Positions 43,224 to 52,641 of a stretch of 64,000 nucleotides of DNA are shown here, piece after piece (within the stretch, counting starts at the first letter, position 1; every line of letters starts with the position of its first letter). A program made the position numbers and the translations under genes. The notes below the pieces were generated by a model that was given only the letters and a program-made list of their open reading frames with translations, was not told where the DNA came from and searched no databases. Source of the stretch: UBA964 sp031382085 (GTDB taxonomy: Bacteria > Pseudomonadota > Gammaproteobacteria > Steroidobacterales > Steroidobacteraceae); contig JANMYM010000052.1 in NCBI GenBank assembly GCA_031382085.1, forward strand, positions 1 through 64,000. The letters are read 5' to 3'.

Positions 43224-45077
43224 ATGTCGAACTGTAAGAACGGTTGTGCCCTGGCCCTTGTATTGCTGTTGTCAGGTTTTTGGCCGGTAAGCAACGCGCA
43301 AGCACAGGTTAGGACTGCTCTGACTCCTGCACCGCAGACTGTGCCACGAACCTGGGGTGCGTTGTGGGATGTTAGCTGGCGACGCGCTGCGTTTTACTAC
43401 CCGATTGAGGCGGCCGCATCCACGCTCCAGGAGCCGGCCTGCCAGGGCAATCTCGGCCTGGACGTGTTGGTGAAGAACACGATCACGGCGGTGGCGCTCA
43501 GGAAATACGGCGATGCGACGCGCTTCATGGGGCAGTTTCAGGATAAGTCCCTTTGCCTGACCCGAGACGGCGCGCGTGGCGTGGAATTCGCGTTAGCCAT
43601 GTTCGTGCATCGCGCCGTCACGACGCTGCCGCCGCAGCAGGCGCAGATCGCCGTGTCAGGCGTCATGAATCTCGGTCTGCAGAGCTTCGATCAACTGCAG
43701 TACACCGGCCAAAGCTGGTGGCTGGTCATGGTCAACATGGATTACGCTGCCATTCAGCCGTTGATGACGGGCTACCCGCGCAGCGAACTCGGATTGTGGA
43801 TGTACGATTTTCGCCGCGGCATGCTGGTGCAAAGCGGCCTGGTCAACGGCATGGACAACGTGCTGTTTTCGATGCAGAACCTGAATAATTTCGGCAACGG
43901 CAGCTGCATGTTACTGGATATGTCGTCCAATGGATTTATCTGTCCGGACGATGTCGGCGCTGGCGGCAATGGCAAGGGTGGCGCGGCCGGCATGGAACCA
44001 CCGGGCGGTATTCCCGCCAGCGGCGCGATGTGCGTGTTAGACAGCGTGCGCGCCTCGGGTGTACGAGGTCAGTTCGCTTGCATGTCGCGTGCGATCGCGG
44101 GCATCACAGTCGATCCGCGCGCAGCAGCCAGTGATCTCGCCAAGCAGGCATCCCAGCAGCCAGGCGTCAAGGATAAATTCTGCGCGCTGAGCGATGAAGC
44201 GGGTGGCACAACAACCACCGAGACAACCACCACGACGACCACTGAGCCGGGCAAATGGCAGAAATTCAAAGACGGCGTCGGCAAGGTGGTAGATGTCGTG
44301 GCCAGCGTTGCGGCGGCGGTTTTCGACAAGACGCCGCCGGTGATTTCCGATGTCGCGCCGCTGGCAAGTGGTTCAGGCGTGGACATGGGTCGCGGTGTCC
44401 TGCAAATACTCCAGGAAAAAGGTGCGAAGAACAATTCGGAGCTCGGCACGGAAGAAGGCAACGAAGCTTATTACAATCGCCGCGCCGGTCGCGTCACTAC
44501 TGACCCCCAGGCCAATCAGGGGCGTACGGTCAACGATCCGATGAATCCCGGCAGTTGCGGTGGCAAGGGATCTAACGCCGCGGCGCGCGCGAAGTCGCTC
44601 TACGCCTGCACCATGGGTTCAGACATGACAGCACGTCAGCCGTCTGCGGGCATGGGCGGCGTCAAGAATCCCGGCAGCCAGGGTCCCACGCCCAATCCGC
44701 TCATCGCGATGATCGATCCAGAGCAGGCGGCCGGACCGATGCCAGGCGCCATGTCCTGCGGCATGGAATCGGGCGATCTCGCACGCAACGGACCTAACGA
44801 CCCACGTTGCGCAGCCATGAGCTGCGTACAAGGGCAGGCCTGTCCCTGCAATCGCGGTGGTTTGGCGGGCGGCCAGCCGCTGGAAATGAAGCCGGCCGCG
44901 CCCAAGGCCGGGCCTGAATGCGTTGACGGGCCCTGCGCGCCCACGCCCACAACATCGGGCGGCGTCAGAAGCGGTGGCACCGGCCCGGCGCCGTTGCCAT
45001 CAGTGGGTCCGACGCCCAAGGGACCGACTCCTGGACCGGCGCCAGGACCAGCTCCGCAACCCGTTCCGCCGCGCTAA
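43224..45077 (+). CDS. Novel secreted protein A1 (paralogue of 53250-55133)
   Basis: 617 residues from ATG 43224, which has a GGAGA site. Signal peptide about 1-28 (cleaved near AQAQV). An N-terminal alpha-helical domain (about 40-300; landmarks RTWGALWDVSWRRAAFYYPI, GLDVLVKNTITAV, LNNFGNGSCMLLDMSS) carries several Cys. A poly-Thr linker near 330 precedes GKWQKFKDGVGKVVDV. The C-terminal part is Gly/Pro/Cys-rich, ending in a proline-rich tail. I recognise no family. The same-strand next gene is an Hcp-like secreted protein, and the whole pair is duplicated in inverse orientation 8 kb away. Confidence 0.8.
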   Translation: MSNCKNGCALALVLLLSGFWPVSNAQAQVRTALTPAPQTVPRTWGALWDVSWRRAAFYYPIEAAASTLQEPACQGNLGLDVLVKNTITAVALRKYGDATRFMGQFQDKSLCLTRDGARGVEFALAMFVHRAVTTLPPQQAQIAVSGVMNLGLQSFDQLQYTGQSWWLVMVNMDYAAIQPLMTGYPRSELGLWMYDFRRGMLVQSGLVNGMDNVLFSMQNLNNFGNGSCMLLDMSSNGFICPDDVGAGGNGKGGAAGMEPPGGIPASGAMCVLDSVRASGVRGQFACMSRAIAGITVDPRAAASDLAKQASQQPGVKDKFCALSDEAGGTTTTETTTTTTTEPGKWQKFKDGVGKVVDVVASVAAAVFDKTPPVISDVAPLASGSGVDMGRGVLQILQEKGAKNNSELGTEEGNEAYYNRRAGRVTTDPQANQGRTVNDPMNPGSCGGKGSNAAARAKSLYACTMGSDMTARQPSAGMGGVKNPGSQGPTPNPLIAMIDPEQAAGPMPGAMSCGMESGDLARNGPNDPRCAAMSCVQGQACPCNRGGLAGGQPLEMKPAAPKAGPECVDGPCAPTPTTSGGVRSGGTGPAPLPSVGPTPKGPTPGPAPGPAPQPVPPR

Positions 45078-45112
45078 TTCCTTCTAAAAATTTTTACTAA
45101 CAGAGGTCAGTC

Positions 45113-45676
45113 ATGAAAATGAAATCAACAATAGTTGCAATCGCGCTGTGTGCGGTCGTGTCGTTAGGTGCTGCGGCGGTGCAAGCGGCTCCGGTTTTTT
45201 GCGTGTCGATCGTTGGTCAAAAACAGGGTGCGCTCGCGGCCACTACTAGAAAAACAGGTTGCGCGGGAAAGATCGAGGCTTCCGGCTTTAGCTATGGCGT
45301 GACAAGTCCGCGCGATATGACAACGGGACAGGCGACAGGCAAGCGCCAGCACAAACCCATTAGAATCAAAAAAGAATGGAGCGCTGCATCCACGCAACTA
45401 TTCCAGGCCCTGGAAAACAATGAGTTACTGACGTCGGTGACTCTAGATTTTTTCTCGGTCGATCAGGGCACCGGACAGATGCTGCTGGATCATTCGATCC
45501 AACTGACGAACGCCTTTATCACCTCTATTGAGCATTCTTCTGAGGTGCTGACGTCAACCGAGGTAGCCAGTCGGCTTCCAGCGATGGAAACGCTGGAACT
45601 GACATTCCAGAAAATCGAACTCATCGACCACAAAAGCAAGACAATGGCAGCCAGCGAAAACGCCGTCAATAATTGA
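45113..45676 (+). CDS. Secreted Hcp-like (T6SS tube family) protein 1
   Basis: 187 residues. Signal peptide about 1-25 (cleaved near VQAAP). The rest follows the Hcp/T6SS_HCP family: GKIEASGFSYGVTSPRD (about 51-67), the diagnostic GKRQHKPIRIKKEWSAAS (about 76-93), LFQALENNELLTSV, and a final METLELTFQKIELI strand. Canonical Hcp has no signal peptide and is assembled in the cytoplasm; this one should be exported by Sec and two Cys could be oxidised. 35 bp after A1. Confidence 0.8.
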   Translation: MKMKSTIVAIALCAVVSLGAAAVQAAPVFCVSIVGQKQGALAATTRKTGCAGKIEASGFSYGVTSPRDMTTGQATGKRQHKPIRIKKEWSAASTQLFQALENNELLTSVTLDFFSVDQGTGQMLLDHSIQLTNAFITSIEHSSEVLTSTEVASRLPAMETLELTFQKIELIDHKSKTMAASENAVNN

Positions 45677-45686
45677 GATTTCCGCC

Positions 45687-47078
45687 ATGCAATTACTAAC
45701 AGATCGTACGATGATTGGCGCAGCGATCCTGTGTCTCGCAGCACTGGCGACTTCGCCGGCGGTTGCGCAGATCCGCGGCCAGCCGCCTCCGCCCATCGAC
45801 CCAAATCCGATACCGATATGCTTTCCACAGACAGGTGGGGGAACCGCGCACAACAACTCTGTAAATGCAGGATCGGTCGAGCGCTGGGACATGGCGGGCG
45901 GCCCGCACCAGGTGATGGCGGATATCAGCGTCTCTGGCGTGCTAACAATAGAACGGTGCACCGTGGTGCGGATCGCGGCCGGCAAGTCGATCACCGTTTA
46001 CCCGGGCGGTACCTTGCAAATTGCAGGCTCGAACATAGGCCCTGTGTTGATCACCAAACAAATCAATGGTAATGCCTGGGGCAGTATCCGTAATTTTGGC
46101 GGTACGTTGTCGCTTACCTACGCGAATTTGACGGACGGCGGTGCAACAACGAACACCAATCTGGCCGGAACCGCCATGCTCGAAATGAAGAGTAACAATG
46201 CCAGCGGCAGGTTTCATGTGGACAACGTGGGGATCGGCGGTTCTGCGAGCCAAGGTGTGCTGGTCTCCGGACCGGTCGGTTTCGATGCGTCGTCCGCCAA
46301 TCTGGACATCCGCAATTCCGCGTACTATCCGCTACAAGTGCAAGCGCATCTGATTGGTTCGATTCCCGGCGGCAACTACAGTGAGAACAAAATGGCAGCT
46401 ATCGCCATCCCTGTTGTGGGTGGCGGCGGTTCTGTAATGACTACCTCGCAGACCATGCGCAATCGTGGTGTTCCCTATCACGTCGGCAACAGCAGCCAGA
46501 ATCTCGGGCGTTTGGACGTGCAGTCGCCGATGCCTGGCACGGTTGCTGTGCTAACAATCGAACCCGGCGTGGTGATGCAATTTTCGCCCGGTGGTTCGCT
46601 CAAGGTCGATCCGATCGGCGGATCTAACACCGCCGCGGCGCGCGGCGCGCTGATCGCAATTGGCACGCAAAAAGAGCCCATTATTTTTACCTCCGATAAA
46701 GGCGCGGCCGCCGCAGCTGGCGACTGGGTGGGCATCACATTTGGTGGTGCCATTAGTCCGCAAACCGCACTGCAACTCGTGCGTGTTGAATACGCAGGCG
46801 GCGCGGAAATCGGCGGCAATTCCTGCCCCGTCAACGGACGCGGACAGGGTGAAAACTATGCCGCAATACGCATCTATGGGCCGCCATTGTCGAACTCCCC
46901 ATTCCTTACCGACAGTGTGATATTCGCGAGCGCGCGCGACGGTATCGATCGCGGTTGGAATGCTAACGTTATGCCGGATTTCAAAGCAGTCAATTCGTTT
47001 GCGGCAGTCCCGGGATGCTGGCAGTCAACACCGAAAAACCCGCTGACCCTTTGTCCGACGTCGGTGACCTGTCCGTGA
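45687..47078 (+). CDS. Exported right-handed beta-helix protein
   Basis: 463 residues: signal peptide about 1-28, a proline-rich linker, then a long repetitive beta-structure (SGVLTIERCTVVRIAAGKSI near 83, GGTLQIAGSNIGPVLITK near 106, LTIEPGVVMQFSPGGSLKV near 290) typical of parallel beta-helices of the pectate-lyase-like fold. It has four Cys near the C-terminus. No catalytic residues assigned. It starts 10 bp after the Hcp-like gene, and its stop overlaps the WD40-caspase start by GTGA. Confidence 0.75.
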   Translation: MQLLTDRTMIGAAILCLAALATSPAVAQIRGQPPPPIDPNPIPICFPQTGGGTAHNNSVNAGSVERWDMAGGPHQVMADISVSGVLTIERCTVVRIAAGKSITVYPGGTLQIAGSNIGPVLITKQINGNAWGSIRNFGGTLSLTYANLTDGGATTNTNLAGTAMLEMKSNNASGRFHVDNVGIGGSASQGVLVSGPVGFDASSANLDIRNSAYYPLQVQAHLIGSIPGGNYSENKMAAIAIPVVGGGGSVMTTSQTMRNRGVPYHVGNSSQNLGRLDVQSPMPGTVAVLTIEPGVVMQFSPGGSLKVDPIGGSNTAAARGALIAIGTQKEPIIFTSDKGAAAAAGDWVGITFGGAISPQTALQLVRVEYAGGAEIGGNSCPVNGRGQGENYAAIRIYGPPLSNSPFLTDSVIFASARDGIDRGWNANVMPDFKAVNSFAAVPGCWQSTPKNPLTLCPTSVTCP

Positions 47079-50000
47079 GACTGCACTATGTGAGCTCTGC
47101 CATGGCGAGCATGATTCTGACGACATGGGTGTCAGGCGCCTCCAAACCACCGCGCGAGCCGCTAATACCGTTGCGGGACTTTGCCGAGATGGAACAGATG
47201 ATGAACGAACGCATGGGCAAGGCGCCCATCGCCGATCAGGCCGTGAGTGCCGATGGGGTACAGGTGGTGTTTCAGACCGGGCACGCGTTCGGCGTCACTG
47301 CGTTGGCCATGAGCCGCGACGGGCGACTGATCCTGTCCGGTAGCCAGGACGAAACCGCAAAACTCTGGGACGTCGCGAGCGGTCGCGAGCTGCGCACATT
47401 GACGGGTTTCGGATCCATGGGTCCGCGCAGTGTGCAGTTCAGCGCCGACGGTGCGCGACTTGTGGTCGGGGATTTCCAAAACACAATGGTTTTTGATGCG
47501 CTGTCCGGAGACAAGCTGCGTTCGCTGACAGGTATGTCGATGTCCAGTCTTGTTAGCACCGATGGCCGCGTCGGTGTCGATAACCGTCGCGGGACTATCG
47601 GCCCTGCGCCAGAGGTGGTCGACCTGGTGACAGGCCGGGTGATCTGGACGCTGCCACTGGATGGCGGCAATATTGACGATCAACCGGTTGTCGCAATGAG
47701 CGGCGACGGCAATACGTTGATTACGCGCAAGAGCAGTCAGTCCAGGGCATCGATGGCCGCACGCCAGAGACCGCGAAACTCGGTCGAATTGCAGGTCTGG
47801 GACGTTGCCACGCGCAAGCTGCGCAGCACGCTGCCGCTCGCAGGCGATGACTTGGACGGGCTCAGTACTGTGGCCCTGAGTCCGGACGGTAGATCGTTGG
47901 TGTCCGAAAATCGCAATCAGGCATCGCCAACTTTGTCGATTTATGATCTTGCGACTGCCCGGGAGTTGCTGAAAATCCCCACCGGCGCCACCGCGACAGC
48001 CGGCATGACGACGACGCTGCTCTTCAGTCCTGATGGCAGCAAGATCGCCTATGCATCGTCCGAAGGGCCGGCCAAGATCTTCGAAGCGTCCAGTGGCCGT
48101 TTGCTAACAAAACTGGATGCAACCGCGGTGAATTTTTCGCCTGACGGCAGCAAGTTGATATTTGGACGGCTACAAGGTGGCGCGCCGGTGATCCGTGATC
48201 TTGCGAGCGGCAAGGACGCTGCACTGACTGGCGGCGCAGCCGCGATACTCGACCTGACGCCGGCCTTGGATGGGCGCGCGATCGTTGCCGCGACTGTCAG
48301 CGGCGCCGTCAATGTCTGGGATCTCGGCACGGCACAATTGCGCCGTAGTTTCGATTGCGCGAACGGCGTCGCGGCGTCCTCGGCAAGCGCCGGCAAGTCG
48401 AGTACGGTGTTAGCTGTGGGTTGCATGGATGGCTCGGCGGCGCTCTGGAACCTGACAACTGGCGAAAAACTGCATGAGTTGCTGCCGCCCCAAGGGTCTG
48501 GTTTCATGTATGCGCATGCGGCATTCAGCAGCGACGGCAAGGTGCTCGCCGTGGCGGTCAAGGAAACGGTGTCAGTTTTTGACCCGGAGACTGGCCGGAA
48601 AATTCATCAATGGACGCTGCCCTTGAGCGCGAAGCCTCAGGTGCTCGGGAGCCAGTCGCAGTCGATCGATCCGGCTTTGCTTAAACAACTGCCGGCCCGG
48701 CAGCGCAAGATACTGGAAGAGCAGCAGTCCGCGCGGGAGCAAGATCAGCAGGGTAACTACAACGACGAGGCCATGGAGGAGTTGGCGCAAAATATTGAGA
48801 CGATCGCCATTCATCCTGGCGGCCGCATGGTCGCTACGGGCCGTTCCTACGAAACCGCATTGTGGGATATCGAGACCGGGCAAAAAGTACGGCAATTTGG
48901 CGGTGCCGCGCCGATGGCTGCGCCAAGCGCGAATGCCGGTGCTTCGGCCGTGCCAGATGCCGGGTCGATGGCGGATCTGATCAAGAAAATGCAAAAGGGC
49001 GGAGCAGGTGGCGGATTGCTCGGCGGCCTGTTAGGTGGTGGCAGCCAAGGTGACGCAGCGCAGATGGTAATGCCGGACTTGTCGGAAATCATGCGCAGCC
49101 AACGAGATCAGTTGAGCGGCGCCAGCAGCCTGGTGTTCAGCAACGACGGCCGTATGTTGCTCACGGTCGGTACGCAGGGCAAGCGCTTGTGGGACGTTGC
49201 CACAGGCCAGGAAATGCGCAGCGGCCGCGCTGCGCCAAAGTTCGACATGTCCAACCCCGACCCGCAGGCGATGATGAATTCGCTGATGCCCGAGGAAATG
49301 GGTGCAGCACGCGGAACGGCAGTCAGTGCCAGCGGCCGGCTGTTAGCCAACGGCAACGGCCGTGTCATCAAAATCACTGACGTCGGCACGGGTGAGGTGA
49401 TCGCACAGTTGGTCGGTCATACCAGCAATATATCGGCGCTGGCATTCGTCGACCACGATCGGCTGCTGGTCAGTGGCGGCATGGATGGCGCTGTGCGGGT
49501 GTGGAAGGTTGCCGAGCGCAAGGAGGCAGCGGCGCTGATTGCGCTGGGCCGTTCGGACTACGTGGCGGTGACGCCAGATCAGTATTACCGCGCCTCCAAG
49601 AGTCACATCAAGGGCGTCGCGTTTCGCGTCAAGGGCCAGCTCTATCCGTTCGAACAGTTCGATCTGCGCTTCAACCGCCCGGATGTTGTGCTGGAGCGTC
49701 TAGGTCTGGCGGCGCCGGAGGAGGTGCAGAGTTATCGTCGGTCCTACGAGCGGCGACTGCGAAAAATGGGTATCAGTGAGAACATGTTAGGCACCGATTT
49801 CCATTTGCCCACTCTCGCGATCGTCAGCAAAGACCTGCCAGTGAATACTGCGGAGCCGAGCTTGAAATTGCAGGTGCGCGCCGCCGATGACAAGTACCCG
49901 CTCGACCGACTCAACCTGTTCGTCAACGACGTGCCGATCAACGGCACGGCAGGCCTGCCGCTCGCGAGCAAAGGCGCGTCGCAGGTAGAGCAGGAAATCA

Positions 50001-50977
50001 GCGCGCCGCTGGTCGCGGGCCGGAACAAGGTCCAGGTGTCGGTCCTCAATGCGCAGGGCACCGAGTCGCTCAAGCAGACGATCTATGTGAATTCAACTGC
50101 CGATCCAGGCCCGGCCGACACTTATGTAGTTGCCATCGGCGTCAGCAATTACAAGAACAGCGCATACAACCTGCGATATGCCGCCAAGGACGCGGGCGAT
50201 ATTCTGGATGTCTATCGCACCCTGGAAGGGCGCCCGGCACCGCGTGGTCAGGTGCACGTGCTCAATCTGACGAACGAGAAAGCGACGCGTGACGGTATCC
50301 GGCAGGCGCGTGATTTTCTGAAACAGGCGCGCATCAATGATCTCGCGGTGGTGTTCGCCGCCGGCCACGGTATGACCGACGCCAAACAGAATTATTACTT
50401 TGGAACCTGGGACATCGATCCTGCGCATCCCGAAGCCAACGGCCTGCCTTACGAAGACTTCGAGGGCTTGTTAGACGGAATAACGGCACTGCAGAAAGTG
50501 CTGCTGCTGGACACATGTTTTTCCGGTGAAATCGACAAGGACGAACCGACGACACTGACCGCGTCAACCGCGGGCACGGATGGCACCGTCAAAATGCGTG
50601 CGTTCAAATCGCAACGCGGTGTCAGCGTGGTCGCGGACACTGACAACAACGCGGGCGCCGCGCAATCATCAACCAGCTTGTTACGCTTTCAGCAGGACTG
50701 GTTTGCGGATCTGCGCCGCGGCACCGGCGCCGTCGTGATCTCAAGCGCCAGCGGCAACGAGTTCGCGCTCGAGGGCGAGCAATGGCACAACGGCGTGTTC
50801 ACGTATGCGCTGCTCAACGGCCTCAAGAATCGCGCCGCCGATGCTAACAAGGACAGCGCCGTCACCGTGGGCGAATTGCAGACCTACGTGATCGATCAGG
50901 TCCGCAAGCTGACAGAGGGCGGCCAGAATCCAACGGTGCGGCGCGAAAACCTCGAGTACGACTTCCCGGTGTTCTAA
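47075..50977 (+). CDS. Exported WD40-repeat/caspase-fold (C14) protease
   Basis: 1300 residues from GTG 47075, which yields a plausible signal peptide (about 1-23); ATG 47102 is the alternative. WD40-like repeats fill about 60-830 (e.g. VTALAMSRDGRLILSGSQDE near 70; ISALAFVDHDRLLVSGGMDG near 785). A Gly-rich low-complexity insert lies near 640. The C-terminal caspase p20-like domain (about 1005-1300) has catalytic His1098 in AAGHGM and Cys1148 in LLLDTCFSG. Such fusions occur in bacterial caspase homologues; targets unknown. Translationally coupled to the beta-helix gene. Confidence 0.85.
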   Translation: MRLHYVSSAMASMILTTWVSGASKPPREPLIPLRDFAEMEQMMNERMGKAPIADQAVSADGVQVVFQTGHAFGVTALAMSRDGRLILSGSQDETAKLWDVASGRELRTLTGFGSMGPRSVQFSADGARLVVGDFQNTMVFDALSGDKLRSLTGMSMSSLVSTDGRVGVDNRRGTIGPAPEVVDLVTGRVIWTLPLDGGNIDDQPVVAMSGDGNTLITRKSSQSRASMAARQRPRNSVELQVWDVATRKLRSTLPLAGDDLDGLSTVALSPDGRSLVSENRNQASPTLSIYDLATARELLKIPTGATATAGMTTTLLFSPDGSKIAYASSEGPAKIFEASSGRLLTKLDATAVNFSPDGSKLIFGRLQGGAPVIRDLASGKDAALTGGAAAILDLTPALDGRAIVAATVSGAVNVWDLGTAQLRRSFDCANGVAASSASAGKSSTVLAVGCMDGSAALWNLTTGEKLHELLPPQGSGFMYAHAAFSSDGKVLAVAVKETVSVFDPETGRKIHQWTLPLSAKPQVLGSQSQSIDPALLKQLPARQRKILEEQQSAREQDQQGNYNDEAMEELAQNIETIAIHPGGRMVATGRSYETALWDIETGQKVRQFGGAAPMAAPSANAGASAVPDAGSMADLIKKMQKGGAGGGLLGGLLGGGSQGDAAQMVMPDLSEIMRSQRDQLSGASSLVFSNDGRMLLTVGTQGKRLWDVATGQEMRSGRAAPKFDMSNPDPQAMMNSLMPEEMGAARGTAVSASGRLLANGNGRVIKITDVGTGEVIAQLVGHTSNISALAFVDHDRLLVSGGMDGAVRVWKVAERKEAAALIALGRSDYVAVTPDQYYRASKSHIKGVAFRVKGQLYPFEQFDLRFNRPDVVLERLGLAAPEEVQSYRRSYERRLRKMGISENMLGTDFHLPTLAIVSKDLPVNTAEPSLKLQVRAADDKYPLDRLNLFVNDVPINGTAGLPLASKGASQVEQEISAPLVAGRNKVQVSVLNAQGTESLKQTIYVNSTADPGPADTYVVAIGVSNYKNSAYNLRYAAKDAGDILDVYRTLEGRPAPRGQVHVLNLTNEKATRDGIRQARDFLKQARINDLAVVFAAGHGMTDAKQNYYFGTWDIDPAHPEANGLPYEDFEGLLDGITALQKVLLLDTCFSGEIDKDEPTTLTASTAGTDGTVKMRAFKSQRGVSVVADTDNNAGAAQSSTSLLRFQQDWFADLRRGTGAVVISSASGNEFALEGEQWHNGVFTYALLNGLKNRAADANKDSAVTVGELQTYVIDQVRKLTEGGQNPTVRRENLEYDFPVF

Positions 50978-50987
50978 GCGCCGGCGA

Positions 50988-52058
50988 TCACGGAACCGTC
51001 ACCGCAACCCTGGGACAGGCATAGCCGCTCGTGTAAGGCGCGCCAATTGGCGCGCAGACCTCGTAGTAATACGTAACACCGTGCTGCACAATAGTATCGT
51101 CAAACTTGAACGCAGTGAATTTGATCGGAACGCCGGCAGCGTCCTTGATAAAATCCGTCGCGATGACCGAGTTGCCGTTCGGCTGTGGGGTCAGTACTCC
51201 CTTCTTGATCTGATACGGCGCCAATCCGAAAGCATTCCATTCGATCACCACTCGATCGGTCGTCAGAGGAATAGTGGACCGTACGATGAACTCCGGGATG
51301 CTAACGGGAAGAATGCCGCTTGGCGTGAAGGACCCGTTGCCGAAGTCCGCCGCCATCCGAAATTTGTAGACAAGATTGGGCGACAGACTTTGAGTTGAAT
51401 ACTGGCCGGTGACGTGCGTAGTGGCGGCTTGATTCGACGGGCCCCGGACCCAGGACGTGGCGGAGCTGACCTCGGTCTCGGCGCCGCCTCTCCCATCGTC
51501 ACGCCACAGACGGAAAGTCAGTGGTTCGACGGTCGCAACATCGAAAGACACGTTCACCAGACCACCACTCCCTGCGTGGTTTGTTTGGGCATTCACGCCA
51601 AAAAAAGGCTGCACGGAGACCTCTGCCCTCGGCAGACCGCGCGTGTTGGAGACGCAGGGGTACTCGGCGGATACTGTGTACGTCTGCGATCCGGTCGGGA
51701 CGCCTGTTAGGTGAAACGGCTGGGTGATTACCACGACACCGGCGGCGGGCAGGCTCGAGCCGAACACGCGGTAGTACGATACGCCATCGACGCGCGGCCA
51801 GGTCAGGTCCACGGTGTGCGCGGCGACGACGGTAGCCGTCAGGCTCGCCGGCGGCGGGTAAGGCGGCTCGCGCAAGGTCATCTCGCTCCTGAGGCACGGG
51901 TCAATTTGTGTTCGGCTTGGCGCAGGTGTGATGACAGGGGCGCTTCTGGCCGGAGCAGATGCAGCATGGGCTGCCAGGCCAAGCGGCAGCAGCATGACCA
52001 GGGACACAGCAACTCGGGCCGGCTTGAGTCCTGCGAGGCCAATTAGCGGAATATTCAT
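50988..52058 (-). CDS. Exported fibronectin type III-like protein
   Basis: 356 residues from ATG 52058 (GGAG 9 nt upstream). Signal peptide about 1-34 (AAHAASAP). Three ~95-residue beta-sandwich blocks resembling fibronectin type III follow; the first has ASLTATVVAAHTVDLTWPRV near 72 and a YYRVFG strand. Cys residues occur at the block borders. Last gene of the right cassette and convergent with the WD40-caspase, 10 bp apart. A binding or display role is inferred. Confidence 0.7.
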   Translation of the reverse strand: MNIPLIGLAGLKPARVAVSLVMLLPLGLAAHAASAPARSAPVITPAPSRTQIDPCLRSEMTLREPPYPPPASLTATVVAAHTVDLTWPRVDGVSYYRVFGSSLPAAGVVVITQPFHLTGVPTGSQTYTVSAEYPCVSNTRGLPRAEVSVQPFFGVNAQTNHAGSGGLVNVSFDVATVEPLTFRLWRDDGRGGAETEVSSATSWVRGPSNQAATTHVTGQYSTQSLSPNLVYKFRMAADFGNGSFTPSGILPVSIPEFIVRSTIPLTTDRVVIEWNAFGLAPYQIKKGVLTPQPNGNSVIATDFIKDAAGVPIKFTAFKFDDTIVQHGVTYYYEVCAPIGAPYTSGYACPRVAVTVP

Positions 52059-52122
52059 GTTAGGTGGCTCCATTTTATCTGTTGGCTTTTTCTGTTGGTG
52101 TAAATTTTTTTCAGGAATCGTG

Positions 52123-52641
52123 TCAATCCGCCAGCACGGTCTGGCTGCCGGTAATGACACTGCCCGATCCGTTAGCTGAACCAGGTAGCGTCTGGACCAA
52201 GCTGCCCACTGTCGCAAGCGGTTTCCCGCCGCCGTTCAACGTCATCAGCGACCCTTTCAGACCTAGCGTAGCGCCGGCCTGCAACACGGCCCCGCCAGTG
52301 CTGCTCAACGCAAGATTGGCCGCCTTAACGCTCATAGTTGAAGCCGCAGTCAACATCAAATTATCCCGTGCTTGAATGTTCACCTCGGCGCCGATGATCG
52401 TGACGGTAGGATCCTGCCCGGCATTGCCGGTTGAGGTCACGCGCACGACCGCTTGCAATGCAGCGAGTTGCGCTTGCAACGCCTGCACCTGCTGCTGCAA
52501 AGCCGCCAGCTGCTGCTCGACAGAGAGAGGCGCAACCGGGCTAACGGCGCTACGACCCAGGTTTGGCAGTGGTGGTGCAGCCAACGCTGCAACTCCGGCA
52601 AGTTGCCACAGAAGCGCCAGGGCTAATAGTGTTGATTTCAT
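52123..52641 (-). CDS. Exported coiled-coil/VgrG-PAAR-like spike protein
   Basis: 172 residues. Signal peptide about 1-21. A short trimeric-type coiled coil (VEQQLAALQQQVQALQAQLA, about 41-60) leads into a repetitive beta-region (VNIQARDNLMLTAASTMSV near 87, then GATLGLKGSLMTLNG near 122), the pattern of VgrG/gp5 C-terminal needles. The C-terminal GKPLATVGSLVQ...GSVITGSQTVLA resembles a PAAR-like tip. The homology is judged by eye. Its start overlaps the upstream Hcp-like gene by ATGA, strongly linking the two. Confidence 0.6.
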   Translation of the reverse strand: MKSTLLALALLWQLAGVAALAAPPLPNLGRSAVSPVAPLSVEQQLAALQQQVQALQAQLAALQAVVRVTSTGNAGQDPTVTIIGAEVNIQARDNLMLTAASTMSVKAANLALSSTGGAVLQAGATLGLKGSLMTLNGGGKPLATVGSLVQTLPGSANGSGSVITGSQTVLAD

